Shown here piece after piece: positions 5,270 to 7,533 of a stretch of DNA of 7,533 nt. The position numbers were made by a program, and so were the translations under genes. The stretch's first letter is position 1. Every line of letters begins with the position of its first letter. The notes under the pieces are model-generated. The model was not told the origin of the DNA. It saw only the letters and a program-made list of their open reading frames with translations, and did not search any database. This stretch comes from Candidatus Bathyarchaeota archaeon JdFR-04 (GTDB lineage Archaea; Thermoproteota; Bathyarchaeia; Bathyarchaeales; UBA233): contig MTLR01000099.1 of the NCBI GenBank assembly GCA_002010925.1, forward strand, positions 6,887 to 14,419, given 5' to 3'.

Positions 5270-5836
5270 TTAAAATCTTTTACGCATAAATTTCTCAAGT
5301 ATCTTTTCGAATATTCTTTGAGCACATTCTTCAGGTGTTTGGGTTGATGAGTTAACGATTATTTCTGGATGTAAAGGCTCTTCATAGGGAACGCCTACTC
5401 CGGGAACTGTCGGCGCTTCGCCTCTTAGGGCTTTATCATAGATTTTTTTTGGAGCATAGAAAGTTTTTCCCCGTTTTGATTCGCGTTGGATGCAAACTTT
5501 GAGGGGACATTTCACGTAGGCTTCTAGAAAGCGAGGAATCTGATTTCGAGCTTTTTTGCGATATCGTCTCAAATTTCCAGTCGCATCTATTATGGTGTTT
5601 ACCCCGTTTTCAGTCAAGAGTTTCGCTATAAAAACTAGAGTGGAGTAAACATTGTTGCGTTCTTCGAGGGAGTAAGTAGGATTCGGTGTCATAGCCCGGC
5701 GTAATTCGTCTGAAGATAAAATTTGTGCTTGGATATTATGTCGTTCAAGTATTCGAAGTAATTCAGAGGCTATGGTTGACTTGCCGCTCCCGGGTAAACC
5801 AGTAACCCAAACACACCATCCCTTCTCCGTGGGCAT
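5270..5836 (-). CDS. cysC: adenylylsulfate-kinase-like P-loop kinase
   Basis: APS kinase phosphorylates adenosine 5'-phosphosulfate to PAPS with ATP. This 188-aa protein has the family size and a Walker A motif, GLPGSGKST (13-21). Also present are the helix SLEERNNVY, the segment IIDATGNLRRYRKKAR in place of the classical ISPYR region, YVKCPLKVC, and the hallmark IYDKALRGEAPTVPGVGVPYEEP region (split here: IYDKALRGE, then VPGVGVPYEEP). The usual DGDN motif reads SSDELRR. These replacements occur in an archaeal branch commonly annotated as adenylyl-sulfate kinase, so fold is certain and substrate is not. No sulfate-assimilation gene is nearby. It lies 24 nt after the APH-fold kinase and 33 nt before fen1, so it is probably in one transcript. 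It starts at ATG; only a weak GGTTA (5844-5840) precedes it. Confidence 0.8.
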   Translation of the reverse strand: MPTEKGWCVWVTGLPGSGKSTIASELLRILERHNIQAQILSSDELRRAMTPNPTYSLEERNNVYSTLVFIAKLLTENGVNTIIDATGNLRRYRKKARNQIPRFLEAYVKCPLKVCIQRESKRGKTFYAPKKIYDKALRGEAPTVPGVGVPYEEPLHPEIIVNSSTQTPEECAQRIFEKILEKFMRKRF

Positions 5837-5860
5837 AGCTAACCACGAAGTGCTCCAGTT

Positions 5861-6994
5861 TTATGCTTCAAGGTAACTGTTTACCTTTTCCAGCTCAAAT
5901 TTTTCGGTCTGGAGAACATTTTTGATGAAGTTGAACAGTTTACGACGGACTTCTAAAGGTATGTGGGGATACCACACCGGTGAAGCTATAACGAGGGCTC
6001 TCCAAGCGTAGAAAGGCTGAACAACCTCTAGAATTTCCTCATCATGGGTCTTATTCAGATAATTGCCCCAGAAAGAATTGAAAAGCTTCTGGAAAACTCC
6101 TGCGAGTTTGCCGTGTTTTTGTAGCGAGTAAAAGATATAGTTTACTGTTAAGGCTGTCAAGTCGTCTGCTGGTTCGCCCCATTCTCCGCGGCTACGGTCG
6201 AGCAGTGTGAAACTTGTCCCTCTGTGGAACATAATGTTCCACGGGTGATAGTCTCCGTGTACTTGAGAAAGACGATGAACCTTCTTTTTCAATCGCCAAC
6301 GCCATTCAACACATTTCTTTTCGATTTCAACGAAGTCCGTTTCTGTGACATAGCTTAAGTCACGAGGATAATTGTCAATTATACCCATAATGCATTCGCC
6401 ATGCCCGATAAGATCGCGTATTCTTCGAACGTAGAGCCAAGGAGCATCACGCTTCTTTGAATGAATTTCTACTAGATAGTTTGATAGAGCCAAACAACGC
6501 TCATAGTCTAAAGAGGTATATTCACCTGTATCCCTAATTCTGTCCAAATCGTAATAGTAAAGTTGTCCGCTAACATATTCAGTTAATATAAAAAATTCTT
6601 CACAATTACCAACTGATTTAAGTTTCCCATCAACAGTAAAGCAACCCACATCCAGAGATTTCACGTGTTTCGGTAGAATATTAAAACAAGAGTGCTGCCA
6701 GAGCAGTATCCCCGCTCTGTCAGAAAAATGGTCATGCCCAAACCCTTCCCTACGCATGGTTTCCAAAATCACGCGATGAGTTTTACCGTTGACCACAAAT
6801 TCGATGAAGTATGGAACACCGTAGCCAAAACCTTTTAAGCCCTCTCGAATCGTTTCTTTTTCGCCAGCGCCTAGAGGCCTGACTTTACTAATCTTTACTG
6901 AATCACCAAAAAGCTGGCTAAGATATGCCTCCAGCTCTTGAGAAAACCTTGCCCAATCCAACCTATTCCAATTCTCCTTCTTCAAGTTCTTCAA
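5861..6994 (-). CDS. APH-fold phosphotransferase (aminoglycoside/choline kinase superfamily), substrate unknown
   Basis: This 377-aa protein has the catalytic core of the APH kinase superfamily. The catalytic loop is HGDYHPWN (246-253) with Asp248 and Asn253. The metal-binding Asp266 is in LLDRSRGEWG, and GEPADDLTAL (273-282) is the usual family follow-on. The N-lobe is less clear: KVRPLGAG (37-44) is loop-like and HRVILETMRREGFGHDHFSDRA may carry the nucleotide-binding region, with no obvious conserved Lys. FILTEYVSG (135-143) is the hinge. There is no signal peptide. The substrate could be a small alcohol, sugar or amino-alcohol; antibiotic resistance is not suggested. The TTG at 6994 overlaps the upstream membrane gene by 32 nt. 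A TTG at 6961 would begin 1 nt after that gene's stop, with GGAG 12 nt upstream, and would remove 11 residues. The pair is translationally linked either way. Confidence 0.8.
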   Translation of the reverse strand: MKNLKKENWNRLDWARFSQELEAYLSQLFGDSVKISKVRPLGAGEKETIREGLKGFGYGVPYFIEFVVNGKTHRVILETMRREGFGHDHFSDRAGILLWQHSCFNILPKHVKSLDVGCFTVDGKLKSVGNCEEFFILTEYVSGQLYYYDLDRIRDTGEYTSLDYERCLALSNYLVEIHSKKRDAPWLYVRRIRDLIGHGECIMGIIDNYPRDLSYVTETDFVEIEKKCVEWRWRLKKKVHRLSQVHGDYHPWNIMFHRGTSFTLLDRSRGEWGEPADDLTALTVNYIFYSLQKHGKLAGVFQKLFNSFWGNYLNKTHDEEILEVVQPFYAWRALVIASPVWYPHIPLEVRRKLFNFIKNVLQTEKFELEKVNSYLEA

Positions 6995-7445
6995 CTTGAT
7001 AGAACCCTACAAAATCATCCTTAATAAACCAAGCTATCTGAAAAACGGAGGCAATAAAAACAAAAACTTCTACCAGTCCTTTAGGAAGGAAAAGACGGCC
7101 CTGCAAGTAATTAGGCAACAGTATATTTGAGGCTATAACCATAGACAGTTTTCCATAAACAAAACACAACACGAAAATCAAAACTCCAAAAAGGAACCTA
7201 TCGATGCCAGAGTTAGGATCTAAAGAATTTTTTATCGTCCATAAAATAAAGGAGAAAGCAAAGAGAATGAGTATGTATAGAGGAACATAATAGTGCAACA
7301 GCCCCATCCTCGCAAAGTAACCTGCGAAAAGTCCAACTTCATACTTTTCTATGGAGTAACCCAAGTTTGCGATATGAAAAGTAGTGAAAATGTCAAGAAC
7401 CCCCAATACGGGAAGGACCCAAATAGCCATGTTAAGCCTACCCAA
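6963..7445 (-). CDS. small four-helix membrane protein, possibly DUF5658-like
   Basis: The 160-aa product has about four hydrophobic segments: residues 7-27, 52-70, 84-110 and 124-142. They are separated by short polar loops (NSLDPNSGIDR, NYLQGR). The soluble tail is acidic, ending EELEEGELE. The first helix carries VLDIFTTFHIANLG, then a Glu, a pattern I associate with DUF5658-type archaeal membrane proteins; this link is tentative. No catalytic motif is seen. TTG at 7445 has GGAGGG (7460-7455) about 10 nt upstream. ATG at 7430, five codons in, has GGTAGG 6 nt upstream and would start MAIWVLPVLG. Either is possible and the helices are unaffected. It is the first gene of the four-gene minus-strand run and overlaps the phosphotransferase gene, suggesting a joint function at the membrane that cannot be named. 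Confidence 0.7.
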   Translation of the reverse strand: MGRLNMAIWVLPVLGVLDIFTTFHIANLGYSIEKYEVGLFAGYFARMGLLHYYVPLYILILFAFSFILWTIKNSLDPNSGIDRFLFGVLIFVLCFVYGKLSMVIASNILLPNYLQGRLFLPKGLVEVFVFIASVFQIAWFIKDDFVGFYQVEELEEGELE

Positions 7446-7487
7446 ACACTATAACCCTCCATTTAAACTCTTCAATCGCGTCAGTAG

Positions 7488-7515
7488 CATTTAAAATTAT
7501 TATTACAATATACAA
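7488..7515 (-). promoter_or_regulatory. candidate promoter of the membrane protein-kinase-fen1 run
   Basis: On the minus strand, TATATT (7512-7507) and ATTTTAAAT (7497-7489) are both TATA-like in an A/T-rich stretch. From the second, transcription would start near 7466, shortly before GGAGGG at 7460. No other convincing promoter is seen in the short gaps between the four genes, which fits one transcript. By-eye match only. Confidence 0.35.
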
Positions 7516-7533
7516 GTTTTAGCTTCTGAACGG

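Overview
The window looks like chromosomal DNA from an archaeon. It has a 344-aa FEN-1 nuclease ending in a PCNA-binding peptide, an archaea-restricted DUF371 protein, TATA-like promoters, frequent TTG starts, and a winged-helix/S-layer-like/EF-hand protein of a type I associate with Bathyarchaeia and related Thermoproteota. The phylum-level guess is inference; there is no rRNA or other marker here to settle it.

Layout. Positions 1-1408 (minus strand) hold a probable two-gene unit: a winged-helix regulator with a C-terminal calcium-type loop, followed 12 nt later by a DUF371 protein that runs off the left edge. Positions 1409-1612 are a divergent intergenic region with two perfect inverted repeats and TATA-like boxes serving the regulator on one side and glmS on the other. 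Positions 1613-3439 (plus) encode glucosamine-6-phosphate synthase (GlmS). Positions 3499-4205 (plus) encode protein-L-isoaspartate O-methyltransferase (pcm). Positions 4202-7445 (minus) hold a tight four-gene run, transcribed right to left: a small membrane protein, an APH-fold phosphotransferase, an adenylylsulfate-kinase-like P-loop kinase and FEN-1. pcm and fen1 converge and overlap at their stop codons.

Main discovery. The pcm gene is interrupted in its most conserved stretch by 29 nt that shift the frame and lead to an early stop. The insert and its edges form a textbook archaeal bulge-helix-bulge (BHB) core: a 3-nt bulge, a 4-bp G/C helix, a 3-nt bulge on the opposite strand, and a 9-bp inner hairpin with a 4-nt loop. 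Cutting at the canonical positions (after the second base of each bulge) removes exactly 29 nt (3686-3714) and restores the family sequence ...SAPHMVAIM... in frame. I interpret it as a tRNA-type, endonuclease-spliced intron in a protein-coding mRNA. This is rare: the established example is the cbf5 pre-mRNA of Crenarchaeota. I know of no report for pcm.

How the genes relate. GlmS supplies glucosamine-6-phosphate for amino sugars, and the divergent regulator may control it. Pcm repairs aged proteins; its message depends on splicing and its ribosome-binding site lies in a predicted hairpin. The two kinases and the membrane protein look co-transcribed with fen1, but their shared substrate or pathway cannot be told from sequence.
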